The translations under genes and the position numbers were made by a program. Below, piece by piece: positions 8,629 to 18,020 of a stretch of DNA of 64,000 nt (position 1 is its first letter; every line of letters begins with the position of its first letter). Source of the stretch: RGIG3528 sp045629005 (GTDB lineage Bacteria; Bacillota; Clostridia; Lachnospirales; Lachnospiraceae); contig JAZQQJ010000081.1 of assembly GCA_045629005.1 (NCBI GenBank), positions 186,001-250,000 of the forward strand, given 5' to 3'. The notes under the pieces were generated by a model. The model saw only the letters and a list, made by a program, of their open reading frames with translations, had not been told where the DNA came from and searched no databases.

Positions 8629-9888
8629 TTAAACGCCGAAAATAGCCATGAATACGCCTGCTGCAACAGCTGTACCGATAACACCTGCTACGTTAGGACC
8701 CATAGCGTGCATAAGAAGGAAGTTTGTAGGATCTTCTTTGGAACCGACCTTCTGAGATACACGTGCTGCCATAGGAACTGCGGATACACCGGCTGAACCG
8801 ATAAGTGGATTAATCTTACCGCCGGAAAGCTTACTCATGAGTTTACCAAGAAGTACACCGCCGGCTGTACCGAATGCGAATGCGATAAGGCCAAGGATGA
8901 CAATCTTGATTGTTGTCCACTGAAGGAAGTTCTCTGCACTTGTGGAAGCACCAACAGATGTACCGAGCATGATAACTACAATGTACATAAGTGCATTCTG
9001 TGCTGTCTCTGAAAGAGCATCTGTAACACCACACTCTTTGAAGAGGTTACCAAGCATAAGCATACCGATAAGAGGAGCTGTTGAAGGAAGAAGAAGTGCA
9101 ACAACAACAGTAACAACGATAGGGAAAAGGATTTTCTCTAACTTTGATACGGGACGAAGCTGTTCCATCTTAATCTGACGCTCTTCCTTTGTTGTAAGGA
9201 GTTTCATAATCGGGGGCTGAATGATGGGAACAAGTGACATGTATGAATATGCTGCCACTGCAATAGGTCCCATAAGGTCTGTCTGACCAAGCTTACCTGC
9301 AAGGAAAATGGATGTAGGACCGTCTGCACCACCAATGATGGAGATTGCTGCTGCTGCTTCACCATTAAATCCAAGAAGTATTGCAAGGAGATATGCTACG
9401 AAAATACCAAGCTGTGCTGCTGCACCAAGAAGGAAGCTTTTGGGATTGGCAATGAGGGGACCAAAGTCTGTACCTGCACCTACTCCAAGGAAGATAAGTG
9501 AAGGGAAAATTGCCCACTCGTCAAGCTGGAAGAAGTAGCGAAGAAGACCGCCTGCGGTTTCTCTCTCTTCTGCTACCATGCCTGCAAATTTACTTATATC
9601 ACTGAGTGCATTGCCGGCCATATCGAAGAACTTACCGCCTTCGGTGTAATAGAGAGCATCTCCATTTGCACTGAAAAATGTTGTGATAGGCTTTGCCATA
9701 ATTTCGGGATAAATGTTTACAAGGAGCATACCGAATGCAATCGGTATAAGAAGAAGCGGCTCAAAGCCCTTCTTTATTCCAAGCCAAAGAAAAAACAGTG
9801 CAACACCAATCATAATCCAGTTGCCCCAGTAGAGATTGGCAAATGCAGTCTGTTCCCATAAGTTTAATAACGTTTCACCAATATTCAT
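8629..9888 (-). CDS. oadB: Na+-translocating decarboxylase beta subunit
   Basis: The integral membrane subunit decarboxylates carboxybiotin and pumps Na+ outwards. The protein is 419 residues with about ten hydrophobic segments. It carries the Na+-binding motif GGADGPTSIF (Asp189 from this start) and the C-terminal GPNVAGVIGTAVAAG. The soluble segment around residues 68-120 is longer than in compact homologues. The start at 9888 is chosen over an ATG three codons upstream because AAAGGA lies 8 nt before it and overlaps the upstream ATG. It lies between the biotin carrier and alpha-subunit genes. Confidence 0.95.
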   Translation of the reverse strand: MNIGETLLNLWEQTAFANLYWGNWIMIGVALFFLWLGIKKGFEPLLLIPIAFGMLLVNIYPEIMAKPITTFFSANGDALYYTEGGKFFDMAGNALSDISKFAGMVAEERETAGGLLRYFFQLDEWAIFPSLIFLGVGAGTDFGPLIANPKSFLLGAAAQLGIFVAYLLAILLGFNGEAAAAISIIGGADGPTSIFLAGKLGQTDLMGPIAVAAYSYMSLVPIIQPPIMKLLTTKEERQIKMEQLRPVSKLEKILFPIVVTVVVALLLPSTAPLIGMLMLGNLFKECGVTDALSETAQNALMYIVVIMLGTSVGASTSAENFLQWTTIKIVILGLIAFAFGTAGGVLLGKLMSKLSGGKINPLIGSAGVSAVPMAARVSQKVGSKEDPTNFLLMHAMGPNVAGVIGTAVAAGVFMAIFGV

Positions 9889-9928
9889 GGAAAACATCCT
9901 TTCGTAAGTTAGTTAATAGTACCAGTAA

Positions 9929-10270
9929 TTAGTTGAGTGTTGCTAAAACAGCGCCTGATTCAACCTTATCGTTTACGTTTACGTTAATGGAAGCAATAAC
10001 GCCATCCTGAGGTGCTACAACTTCGTTTTCCATCTTCATAGCTTCGAATGTAAGAACGGGCTGACCCTTCTTAACTGCTGTGCCTGCAGGAGCCTTAATA
10101 GAAAGAATCTTTCCACCCATGGGAGCTGTAATCTTTACGCCACCCTGTGCACCTGCGGGAGCTGCCTTGGGAGCTTCTGTCTTTGCTGCCTGTGCAACAC
10201 CTGCACCATTTCCTTCTTCTACTGTAACAGCATAAACGTTTCCGTTAATTGTAATTGTGTAGTTCTTCAT
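9929..10270 (-). CDS. Biotin carboxyl carrier protein of the decarboxylase
   Basis: A free-standing biotinyl carrier that shuttles CO2 between the alpha and beta subunits. The 113-residue protein has a short beta-rich N-terminus, an Ala/Pro/Gly linker (about 24-45) and a biotinyl domain with EAMKMENEV, where Lys79 is the expected biotinylation site. It is the counterpart of GcdC/MmdC-type carriers and replaces the C-terminal domain missing from the alpha subunit. It lies 21 nt after the gamma-subunit gene. Confidence 0.93.
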   Translation of the reverse strand: MKNYTITINGNVYAVTVEEGNGAGVAQAAKTEAPKAAPAGAQGGVKITAPMGGKILSIKAPAGTAVKKGQPVLTFEAMKMENEVVAPQDGVIASINVNVNDKVESGAVLATLN

Positions 10271-10291
10271 TTTAATTTTCTCCTTCGATGA

Positions 10292-10657
10292 TTATGAAAT
10301 CTTTTTGATAGAACGTACTACTATTCCGTCCTTAAAGAAATTGCCCTGTGCTTCCTCGTACTCGGAAATTGCTGCAGTGATAATAGCAACAAGTTCAAAG
10401 TTGTCGATTGAAAGCTCGCCGGCCGCAATTTGAGAAACGGCATTTTCTATGCCATTCTTAGCGACATTCTTGGCAGCGTCCTTTTCAGACTTCTTCTGCT
10501 CGATTTTCCCGATTATGGAGAAAAGCGAGATGATGAAACTGATGAATAAAAGAGCAGCAAACACAACTACCAGTCCGACAATCGTGTTCACGCCGGCATC
10601 TGCAAAGGGACCCTTTACACCTGCCCACCAGTCAGCCATTAAAGCAAGACAGTTCAT
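10292..10657 (-). CDS. oadG: OadG-type gamma subunit of the Na+ pump decarboxylase
   Basis: A 121-residue protein with one membrane helix (about 24-48, rich in Val, Leu, Phe and Ile) and a charged cytoplasmic tail. This matches the small gamma/delta subunits that hold the alpha and beta subunits together at the membrane. Sequence identity within this family is low, so the call rests on topology, size and being first in the decarboxylase operon. GGAGG lies 7 nt before the ATG. Confidence 0.78.
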   Translation of the reverse strand: MNCLALMADWWAGVKGPFADAGVNTIVGLVVVFAALLFISFIISLFSIIGKIEQKKSEKDAAKNVAKNGIENAVSQIAAGELSIDNFELVAIITAAISEYEEAQGNFFKDGIVVRSIKKIS

Positions 10658-10727
10658 ACATTTGCCTCCTAATTTATTTTATGGGAACAAGCTGTATTTC
10701 TACAGAAGACCCAAATTTTTCTCAATT

Positions 10728-10757
10728 ATATTATGGCACAAAATTAAATTAATGCAA
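10728..10757 (-). promoter_or_regulatory. Candidate promoter of the decarboxylase operon
   Basis: On the minus strand TTGCAT (10752-10757) lies 18 nt from TAATAT (10728-10733), about 70 nt upstream of the first start codon. The 254-nt gap from 10658 to 10911 is very AT-rich, so competing matches exist, for example TTGCAA with TAAAAT near 10820-10845. Apart from this and the recX terminator I see nothing else in the gap. Confidence 0.45.
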
Positions 10758-10868
10758 TACCCGCAAATACTTATATTTTGCTATGTTCTGCTTAAAAAAA
10801 TGCAATCATTGAAAATTTTATCGATAATAATGTATTTTGCAATTAAATAAGGAGTAAATTAGGATAAA

Positions 10869-10905
10869 AAAACAGGGAAAACCTTTAAAGGTAATTCCCT
10901 GTTTT
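10869..10905 (-). terminator. Terminator of the recA-recX operon
   Basis: A long near-perfect hairpin: AAAACAGGGAA (10869-10879) pairs with TTCCCTGTTTT (10895-10905), with an inner ACCTTT/AAAGGT stem. On the minus strand a U tract follows. It begins 7 nt after the recX stop. Confidence 0.92.
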
Positions 10906-10911
10906 GATGTT

Positions 10912-11574
10912 TCAGTCAAAATCCGACATGTTCAGCGCTGTTTTTATGTTCTCACTCTTAAAACCTTTTCTGTAAAAGCCGGCGGCAAGCTTCTGCCTGT
11001 CGGAATATTCCATAGATGCAATGCTTTCAGGCGTAAGCCTTTTCTTTTTTAAAAGAGACACAATCACATCAATTTCATGCTTGGAAGACTCTTCTGTCAC
11101 ATAGCCTTCCGCCTCGTCGTCCTCTGAAGACGCCTCACAGTATGCTGAACCTATGGCCACTTCAGCATCCGATTCGGAAATGCCATGTTTTTTAAGAATC
11201 TCTTTAATTTCACGAATACTTTTATGCTCCCTGTTTGCCCGGACAAGCTGCTTGGCAACCCTTAAATCATCAAGATAATGATAAGAATCCAGATAAGACA
11301 TAGCGGCTTCAACAATATCGGAATTATAGCCGTCTTCACAAAGCTTGTCCGTCAGTTCCTTAACCGAACGGTCACGCTTTACAAGAAGATTCATCGCACG
11401 TCTCTTTGCATAAACAAGCATTTCTTTATAAAGACGGTCATACTCCTCATCAGAGATTTCCGGTGTGTCTTTTGGAAGCATTCCCTTATAAACAACCAGA
11501 AAACTGCCGTCTTCAAAAGAAATCCTGTCCTTTGCTTTTGTATATTCGGTTATTTCGGAAATAAACAAAATCAA
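10912..11574 (-). CDS. recX: Regulatory protein RecX
   Basis: RecX binds RecA filaments and limits recombination activity. The 220-residue product has the all-helical three-repeat organisation, with ALKRR-like AKRRAMNLLVKRDRSVKEL, SYLDSYHYLDD and the C-terminal GFYRKGFKSENIKTAL. An acidic insert (SSEDDEAEGYVTEESS, about 145-160) separates repeats. Its ATG overlaps the recA stop by 4 nt, so translation is coupled to recA, and a strong terminator follows. Confidence 0.9.
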   Translation of the reverse strand: MILFISEITEYTKAKDRISFEDGSFLVVYKGMLPKDTPEISDEEYDRLYKEMLVYAKRRAMNLLVKRDRSVKELTDKLCEDGYNSDIVEAAMSYLDSYHYLDDLRVAKQLVRANREHKSIREIKEILKKHGISESDAEVAIGSAYCEASSEDDEAEGYVTEESSKHEIDVIVSLLKKKRLTPESIASMEYSDRQKLAAGFYRKGFKSENIKTALNMSDFD

Positions 11575-12584
11575 GCTTCCTTATGGAGAGGTGCAAAGCC
11601 GTACTTCTCACGGACAAGATCTTCAACCTCTGCAAGAGCGTCGGGATTCTGATCGAAATAAGCCTTGGCGTTCTCTCTGCCCTGACCTATCTTTTCATCC
11701 TTGTATGAGAACCATGCACCGGACTTTACAACAAGATTGGCATCAACTGCAAGGTCGAGAATATCACCTGTTCTGGAGATACCCTTACCGAACATAATGT
11801 CAAACTCAGCCTCCTTAAACGGCGGAGCGACCTTATTCTTGACGACCTTAATCTTTGTATGGTTACCAACAATATCGCCACCCATCTTAATTGCTTCAAC
11901 ACGTCTTACATCAAGACGTACGGAAGCATAGAATTTAAGTGCGCGTCCGCCTGTTGTAGTTTCGGGATTTCCGAACATGACACCAACCTTCTCACGAAGC
12001 TGGTTAATAAAGATAACTATACAGTTGGACTTGCTGATGGCTGCCGTAAGCTTTCTGAGAGCCTGAGACATAAGTCTTGCCTGAAGACCTACATGAGCAT
12101 CGCCCATATCACCTTCTATTTCAGCCTTTGGTACGAGTGCGGCAACAGAGTCAACGATAATGATGTCTACTGCACCTGAACGAACCATTGTTTCGGTAAT
12201 TTCAAGAGCCTGCTCTCCGTTATCGGGCTGGGAAATATAAAGATTATCAATATCTACGCCAATATTCTTTGCATATACAGGATCAAGAGCATGCTCAGCA
12301 TCGATAAAACCTGCAATGCCGCCAAGCTTCTGAACTTCGGCAACAACATGAAGGGCAACCGTTGTTTTACCTGAAGATTCAGGACCGTAAATTTCTATAA
12401 TTCTGCCTTTCGGGACACCGCCGACACCAAGAGCGATGTCAAGGGAAAGTGACCCCGTCGGAACTGCCTCAACGCTCATATGATTTGCAGAATCACCAAG
12501 CTTCATAACCGAGCCCTTGCCGTATGACTTTTCAATCTGCGCCAATGCAGCGTCAAGGGCTTTCATTTTATCACTGTCTGCCAT
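11571..12584 (-). CDS. recA: Recombinase A
   Basis: RecA forms filaments on single-stranded DNA, drives strand exchange and stimulates LexA self-cleavage. The 337-residue product has Walker A GPESSGKTT at 67-75, DSVAALVPKAEI, the L2-region motif FINQLREKVGVMFGNPETTTGGRALKFY and a short C-terminus. An ATG nine codons further upstream is in frame. The start at 12584 is preferred because AAGGAG lies 8 nt before it and the protein then begins MADSDKMKALDAALAQIEK as expected. It is followed by recX with a 4-nt overlap. Confidence 0.98.
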   Translation of the reverse strand: MADSDKMKALDAALAQIEKSYGKGSVMKLGDSANHMSVEAVPTGSLSLDIALGVGGVPKGRIIEIYGPESSGKTTVALHVVAEVQKLGGIAGFIDAEHALDPVYAKNIGVDIDNLYISQPDNGEQALEITETMVRSGAVDIIIVDSVAALVPKAEIEGDMGDAHVGLQARLMSQALRKLTAAISKSNCIVIFINQLREKVGVMFGNPETTTGGRALKFYASVRLDVRRVEAIKMGGDIVGNHTKIKVVKNKVAPPFKEAEFDIMFGKGISRTGDILDLAVDANLVVKSGAWFSYKDEKIGQGRENAKAYFDQNPDALAEVEDLVREKYGFAPLHKEA

Positions 12585-12667
12585 AAAAACTTCTCCTTCT
12601 CGGATTAACAAATGCGGTCACGACGCATATGAAAATCCACTATTTCTTGAATTTCGGAAACATTAAA

Positions 12668-12696
12668 ATTTTACCAAACCGTACTCTCCTTTTCAA
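12668..12696 (-). promoter_or_regulatory. Sigma-A-type promoter of recA-recX
   Basis: On the minus strand TTGAAA (12691-12696) is spaced exactly 17 nt from TAAAAT (12668-12673), about 85 nt upstream of the recA ATG. I looked for a Firmicute LexA box of the form GAAC-N4-GTTC around it and did not find one. Confidence 0.65.
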
Positions 12697-12769
12697 GTGT
12701 ACAAGAACAATTTATCATACATATTTAGGAAAAATTTCCCCATCACTGCTTTGTTCAAATAATAAAAAG

Positions 12770-12792
12770 GGGGCCGTTTTTTTTACAGCCCC
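12770..12792 (-). terminator. Terminator after ftsY
   Basis: GGGGCxGT pairs with ACxGCCCC across an 7-nt A/T loop immediately downstream of the ftsY stop. The minus strand continues CCTTTTTATT. It separates the rnc-smc-ftsY unit from the recA promoter. Confidence 0.8.
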
Positions 12793-12799
12793 ATTATTT

Positions 12800-13663
12800 C
12801 TATTCGAACAGCCCGTCCACATATTCGGAAGGATTGAACTTCTTTAATGTATCAAGTTTTTCGCCAACACCGATGTATTTTACAGGTACCGAAAGCTCAG
12901 ACTGTATTGCTATGGCAATGCCACCTTTTGCGGTACCGTCAAGCTTTGTAATAACTATGCCGGTAACAGGCGCAACCTCATTAAACTCACGTGCCTGTAC
13001 AAGAGCATTCTGACCGGTTGTACCATCAACAACAACGAAAGTCTCCCTTGCTGCTTCCGGGAACTCACGATCAATAACCTTATCAATCTTCTTAAGCTCA
13101 TCCATAAGGTTTTTCTTGTTCTGAAGTCGACCGGCAGTATCAACAACAAGAATGTCTGCATTTCTGGCTTTTGCTGCATTTATACCATCAAACACAACTG
13201 CGGCGGGATCCGAGCCCTCTTTCTGCGCAATAATGTCTACCCCCGCCCTGTCAGCCCATTCACTGAGCTGTTCGATTGCAGCAGCGCGGAAAGTATCCGC
13301 AGCAACAATGAGCACTTTCCTCCCCTGCTTTTTCAAGGTTGAAGCAAGCTTTCCGACAGTTGTTGTCTTTCCGACACCATTAACACCGATAAGTAAAATT
13401 ACCGTCTTTTTATTTTCGAAGTCGTACGCACCTTCGGGAACATTCATCTGCTCCTTAATGGAATCCTTTAAAAGTTCCCTGCAGGCTTCGGCTTCCTTTA
13501 CTTTATTCTCTTTAACCTTACGTTTAAGGGCTTCAATAATATTTTCCGTAGTATTGATGCCTACATCGGCCATAACGAGCGTTTCTTCGATTTCCTCGTA
13601 GAACTCGTCATTCAGTTCCTTATGACTTGTGAATAGATTTTTAAGCTTTGAAAATAATCCCAA
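12800..13663 (-). CDS. ftsY: Signal recognition particle receptor FtsY
   Basis: FtsY is the SRP receptor GTPase that docks ribosome-SRP complexes at the membrane. The 287-residue form lacks a long acidic A domain and has an N domain followed by the G domain with GVNGVGKTTTVGK (about 93-105), DTFRAAA, DTAGR, TKLDGTAKGG and a final GVGEKLDTLKKFNP. The start is probably the TTG at 13663, because AAGGAG lies 7 nt upstream and overlaps the smc stop region, and the protein then begins with the usual GLFSKLKNLF. An ATG at 13696 would overlap smc by 23 nt with no ribosome-binding site. Confidence 0.95.
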   Translation of the reverse strand: MGLFSKLKNLFTSHKELNDEFYEEIEETLVMADVGINTTENIIEALKRKVKENKVKEAEACRELLKDSIKEQMNVPEGAYDFENKKTVILLIGVNGVGKTTTVGKLASTLKKQGRKVLIVAADTFRAAAIEQLSEWADRAGVDIIAQKEGSDPAAVVFDGINAAKARNADILVVDTAGRLQNKKNLMDELKKIDKVIDREFPEAARETFVVVDGTTGQNALVQAREFNEVAPVTGIVITKLDGTAKGGIAIAIQSELSVPVKYIGVGEKLDTLKKFNPSEYVDGLFE

Positions 13664-13673
13664 AATATACTCC

Positions 13674-16600
13674 TTAATTGCTGAGTGTGCTTTCAATGAG
13701 GCTTACAGATACAAGTGCCGAAACACCCTTTTCCTGCATGGTAATGCCGTAAAGAGCATCTGCGGAAGCCATTGTACCACGTCTGTGAGTAATAACGATA
13801 AACTGCGTATGATCTGTAAGCTTATGAAGATATTTCGCATATCTGCCGACGTTTGAATCATCAAGGGCAGCCTCGATTTCATCAAGAAGGCAGAACGGTG
13901 AAGGCTTAAGATTCTGAATTGCAAAAAGGAGAGCAATTGCAGTAAGTGCGCGCTCACCACCTGAGAGCATCATCATGTTCTGAAGTTTCTTTCCGGGTGG
14001 TTGTGCATTTATCTTAATGCCTGCTGTAAGAATATCCTCTTCCTCGGACAATTCGAGAGTACCTTGTCCGCCTCCAAAAAGTTCCTTGAAAACAACATCA
14101 AACTCGTCGCGGATGAGAGCAAACTTTTCATTAAACTGCTTTCTCATCTCTTCTTCAAGTTTTGTAATTATGCCGCTAAGCTTCTCCTCTGCCGCAACGA
14201 TATCGTTTTTCTGAGTAGAATAGAGGTCGTATCTTGCTGAAACTTCTTTATACTGCTCAATGGCATTGACGTTGACATCACCAAGTGCCCTGATTTTCTG
14301 CTTAAGGTCTCCAACGCCCTTTTTAACGGCTGTATATGAGCCTATTTCTTCGTCTCGGAGTTCCTTTGCGGCATCAACGGTAATTTCGTATTCGTTCCAC
14401 ATATAGCCGCACTGTTCGTCAATAAGTTCATCAATACGGGTGAGCTGGTTTTCGAGTCTGAACGATTCTTTATCAAGAGCATTAAGCTTTTCGGAAAGCG
14501 CTTCATGTGCAGAAAAGAACTCTTTGTTATCTTTTACAAGCACAGCCTTTTGTTCTTCCTGCTCGCGGATTTTCTTATCAAGGTCCGCAACGGAAACCTT
14601 CCATTCGGCAATCAGCTCATGAGCATACTTTATCTGCGCGTTAAGTTCCTCAATCTGCTCTTCGGTATTGACATAGGAGCCATTGAGTTCAGTAAGTTCA
14701 TCGTTGAATTTGGAAATTTCGTCATTAAGACGCTGTATTGTTTCGTCAATAAACTCAAGTGACTGCTCATATCCGGCAGCCTCAACCATGAAGGAAGAAC
14801 CTTTCTCGTTTGCATAACGTTCAAGTCTTCTTTCTTCGTCAAGCTGCTGATTAATGGATTCAATTTTCTCGTTTGCCTCAGTTCTTAAACGATTATTCTC
14901 TGCAAGTCTTTTATTCAGACCCTCAGCTGCTTTATTATTCTCTGCTGTCTTCTCATCAAGTGCGCGAATGTCGAGCTCAATAACAGAGAAGGACTGCTTG
15001 CTCTCTTTAAGACGTTCCTCTTCTTTTTTAAGGTTAAGCGAAACGGTGTTCTGCCTGATTTCAAGCTTTTTCAGTTCATCGTAAGCTTTATTTATTTCTT
15101 CGCGGAGCTTATCGCGCTTTTCTTTAAAGCTGTCACGTTCTCTTGTGAGCGCATTGATTTTGCCGAGAATTTCCTTTGATTTCTTCTCTGCTTCCTCCAT
15201 TTCACGCTTACGTCCGAGAAGGTTTGAATTGTTCTTGAACGCACCACCGGAAATCGATCCGCCCGGAGTAAGCATTTCACCATCAAGAGTAACAATTCTA
15301 AGTGTATATTTATACTTCTTGGCAAGCTTTAAAGCATTGTTCATATCATCACAGACTATGATTCGACCGAGAAGATATTTTAAAAGCTCAGTATATTCTT
15401 TTCCTGCTTTTACAAGCTTGTTGGCGTAATCAATAACACCCTGCTCTTTAAGGACATCTTTCTCCTCTGCCTCCTTTGCTGTAATGGCATCGAGAGGAAG
15501 GAATGTTGCGCGTCCGAACTTATTTTCCTTAAGATATTCAATAAGCTTCTTTGCAGTAGGCTCGTCTTTTGTAACGACGTTCTGAATATTTCCGCCGAGA
15601 GCTGTTTCTACAGCTGTCTCATACTTCTCCTGAACCTGGATTATGTCCGCAACAACACCAACAATGCCGGGGAGATAAGGCTTTCTTTCCATTACCTTCT
15701 TAACAGCACTGCCATAGCCCTCATAACGCTCCGTGAAATCCTTAAGGGCTCCGGCACGTGATTCAAGCTCGATCTTTTCCTTCTGGAATTTATCAAGGAA
15801 TCCGCTTGTCTCATCAAGCCTTTCCTTTAATTTACCGCTTTCAAGCTCTTTATTACCAATTGAAATGTTAAGGTCTTTTACCTGTTCCTCAATTTCTTTA
15901 AGTTCTCTGTTAAATGTTTCTACAGCTGTCTCGTATTCCAGCTCAAAATTTTTCTGTGAGAGAACTTTCTTTGTAAGCTCTGCTTTTTTAATTGCATTCT
16001 GCTCATTCAAGGTGTCGAGTCTTGAAAGCTCTGTTTTTGTATTTGTGTCGTCGTTAAGGAGCCCCATAAGAAACACATTACACTGCTCAATTTCATTAGA
16101 ACACTGCTTTATGCGTTCACGGATATCCTTCATTTCAGTTTCCGACGTTTCTTTTGTTTTATCAAGAGCAGCTATTTTCTCCTTAACATTAAGAGCCTGC
16201 TGCTTTTGTTCCTCTATCTTCTGCTTTCTGTCTTCGGTTTCGGCGGCAATTGCCTCTTTACGCTGTTCATAATGAGCATTGCTCTGGAAAAGAGATTTCT
16301 TGCGTTCCTCCATGAGCTTTATCTCACCATCTTTTTTCTCCTGATTGATGAGAATTTCATTCTTAGCGTCTTTGTCAGCATCTATCCTTGCAGTAAAGTC
16401 ATTAATTTCGTTTTCGAGACGTTCGTGTTCAGACTTTGTATTCTCATACTCAGCCCTAGTGTTTTCAATGTCTGCAGCAACAATTTCGCGCTTCTTGCCG
16501 GCTTCTTCTTTGAGATTTTCGTTTTTTTCGTAATCAAAAAGGAAAAGGTTAATCTCAAACTTTTTAAGTTCTTCTTTCAGGCGAAGATATTCTTTTGCAG

Positions 16601-17231
16601 TTTCGGACTGACTTTCAAGAGGCCCAACCTGCTTTTCAAGTTCGGAAAGAATATCTGTTATACGTGAAAGATTGAGCCTTTCTTCATCAAGCTCCTTTTC
16701 TGCTGCAGCTTTTCTCTTTTTATATTTAACGATACCTGCTGCTTCATCGAAAAGCTCTCGACGGTCTTCGGGTTTACCTGAAAGTATTTTATCAATCTGG
16801 CCCTGCCCGATAATGGAATAGCCCACTTTACCGATACCTGTATCAAAGAAGAGTTCCTGAACATCACGCAAACGACAAGTAGAGCCGTTAAGGAGATATT
16901 CACTTTCTCCCGAGCGGTATACTCTTCTAGCCACTGTAACTTCTTCGTAATCAAGATTTAATGCTCTGTCGGAATTATCAAAAGTAATGGAAACATAAGC
17001 ATAGCTCATAGGTTTTCTGAGTTGTGTGCCGGAGAATATGACATCTTCCATCTTGCTTCCACGAAGCTGCTTTGCACTCTGTTCACCGAGTACCCATCTT
17101 ACGGCGTCTGCAACATTACTCTTGCCGGAACCATTGGGCCCGACAATAGCTGTAATTCCCGAATTAAACTTGAAATTGATTTTATTTGCAAAGGATTTAA
17201 ATCCATGAATTTCTATTGACTTGAGATACAT
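13674..17231 (-). CDS. smc: Chromosome segregation ATPase SMC
   Basis: SMC homodimers with ScpAB organise and condense the chromosome. The 1185-residue protein has Walker A GPNGSGKSN at 31-39, two long charged coiled-coil arms (about 165-500 and 660-1010), a hinge around 505-640 containing LPGIVGVVADIIQ, and the C-terminal signature LSGGERALTAIALLFA with Walker B LLDEIEAALDD. Length and layout are normal. It begins immediately after rnc and precedes ftsY, the conserved Firmicute rnc-smc-ftsY order. Confidence 0.98.
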   Translation of the reverse strand: MYLKSIEIHGFKSFANKINFKFNSGITAIVGPNGSGKSNVADAVRWVLGEQSAKQLRGSKMEDVIFSGTQLRKPMSYAYVSITFDNSDRALNLDYEEVTVARRVYRSGESEYLLNGSTCRLRDVQELFFDTGIGKVGYSIIGQGQIDKILSGKPEDRRELFDEAAGIVKYKKRKAAAEKELDEERLNLSRITDILSELEKQVGPLESQSETAKEYLRLKEELKKFEINLFLFDYEKNENLKEEAGKKREIVAADIENTRAEYENTKSEHERLENEINDFTARIDADKDAKNEILINQEKKDGEIKLMEERKKSLFQSNAHYEQRKEAIAAETEDRKQKIEEQKQQALNVKEKIAALDKTKETSETEMKDIRERIKQCSNEIEQCNVFLMGLLNDDTNTKTELSRLDTLNEQNAIKKAELTKKVLSQKNFELEYETAVETFNRELKEIEEQVKDLNISIGNKELESGKLKERLDETSGFLDKFQKEKIELESRAGALKDFTERYEGYGSAVKKVMERKPYLPGIVGVVADIIQVQEKYETAVETALGGNIQNVVTKDEPTAKKLIEYLKENKFGRATFLPLDAITAKEAEEKDVLKEQGVIDYANKLVKAGKEYTELLKYLLGRIIVCDDMNNALKLAKKYKYTLRIVTLDGEMLTPGGSISGGAFKNNSNLLGRKREMEEAEKKSKEILGKINALTRERDSFKEKRDKLREEINKAYDELKKLEIRQNTVSLNLKKEEERLKESKQSFSVIELDIRALDEKTAENNKAAEGLNKRLAENNRLRTEANEKIESINQQLDEERRLERYANEKGSSFMVEAAGYEQSLEFIDETIQRLNDEISKFNDELTELNGSYVNTEEQIEELNAQIKYAHELIAEWKVSVADLDKKIREQEEQKAVLVKDNKEFFSAHEALSEKLNALDKESFRLENQLTRIDELIDEQCGYMWNEYEITVDAAKELRDEEIGSYTAVKKGVGDLKQKIRALGDVNVNAIEQYKEVSARYDLYSTQKNDIVAAEEKLSGIITKLEEEMRKQFNEKFALIRDEFDVVFKELFGGGQGTLELSEEEDILTAGIKINAQPPGKKLQNMMMLSGGERALTAIALLFAIQNLKPSPFCLLDEIEAALDDSNVGRYAKYLHKLTDHTQFIVITHRRGTMASADALYGITMQEKGVSALVSVSLIESTLSN

Positions 17232-17933
17232 TTATTTTCCTTCGTCTTTATTTTTAAAGTATATGAGCGTTTCATATGCGGCGCTCTGTTCCGCAGCTTT
17301 TTTACTGTGTCCCTTACCCTTACAGCACTCCCGATCACCTATATAGGCCTGTACAACGAACATCTTATCATGTTCAGGACCTTCTTCGGAAATAAGCTTA
17401 TATGTAACGGGCTTTTTAAATGTTCCCTGAGAATACTCCTGGAGAACACTTTTGCTGTCATAGAAAAGGGACTTATGCTCAATATCGTTTAAAACAAACC
17501 GCAATACGAATTCTTTCGCAGGTTCCATGCCGCCATCAAGAAAAATTGCACCGATAACGGATTCAAAAGCATCGGAAGTAACAGAGTCACGATAACGTCC
17601 GCCATTCTTTTCTTCACCGACACCAAGTACAATAAACTCAGAAAGATTTATTTCTTTGGCACAGGCTGCAAGAGCCATCTCGCAAACAAGACTTGCCCTA
17701 AGCTTTGTTAGTTCTCCTTCCTGCTTTTCCGGATAGTTTTTGTAAAGGAATTCGCTCGATATCGTTTCCAGTACAGCATCACCGAGGAATTCTATTCTTT
17801 CATTGCATTCGATTTTGTTCATAACGCGTTCATGAACATAAGAACTGTGAGTCAATGCAAGATTAATCAGGCTCTTGTCCTTGAAAACATATCCTATATT
17901 CTGTTCAAGACGTTCTATACCATCAAAAACCAT
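17232..17933 (-). CDS. rnc: Ribonuclease III
   Basis: RNase III cleaves double-stranded RNA, including rRNA precursors. The 233-residue product has the catalytic signature ERIEFLGDAVLE at 45-56, a second acidic site in SDAFESVIGAIFLDGG, and a C-terminal double-stranded RNA-binding domain (about 158-228) ending in GKGHSKKAAEQSAAYETL. A GAGG ribosome-binding site precedes the ATG. Its stop codon abuts the smc start. Confidence 0.97.
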   Translation of the reverse strand: MVFDGIERLEQNIGYVFKDKSLINLALTHSSYVHERVMNKIECNERIEFLGDAVLETISSEFLYKNYPEKQEGELTKLRASLVCEMALAACAKEINLSEFIVLGVGEEKNGGRYRDSVTSDAFESVIGAIFLDGGMEPAKEFVLRFVLNDIEHKSLFYDSKSVLQEYSQGTFKKPVTYKLISEEGPEHDKMFVVQAYIGDRECCKGKGHSKKAAEQSAAYETLIYFKNKDEGK

Positions 17934-17949
17934 ATAAAATCCTCAAAAG

Positions 17950-17999
17950 AAAGGACACTTCCTCTTCAACAGTTTCGTCAAAGACAAAAAGTGTCCTTT
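17950..17999 (-). terminator. Hairpin terminator or attenuator after acpP
   Basis: AAAGGACACTT (17950-17960) pairs with AAGTGTCCTTT (17989-17999), and the intervening bases can extend the stem with G-U pairs. On the minus strand TCTTTTGAGG follows, a weak U tract that also contains the rnc ribosome-binding site. It may therefore reduce rather than end transcription into rnc. Confidence 0.65.
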
Positions 18000-18020
18000 A
18001 AAAACATCTTAAATATAAAA

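Noticed and set aside
12612..12799. LexA/SOS operator upstream of recA
   Set aside because: No GAAC-N4-GTTC-type palindrome was found near the recA promoter. A diverged box cannot be excluded, but nothing supports one.
15733..16667. Long plus-strand open frames opposite smc
   Set aside because: They are Ser/Phe/Leu-rich mirror frames of the Glu/Lys-rich SMC coiled coil and have no start signals.
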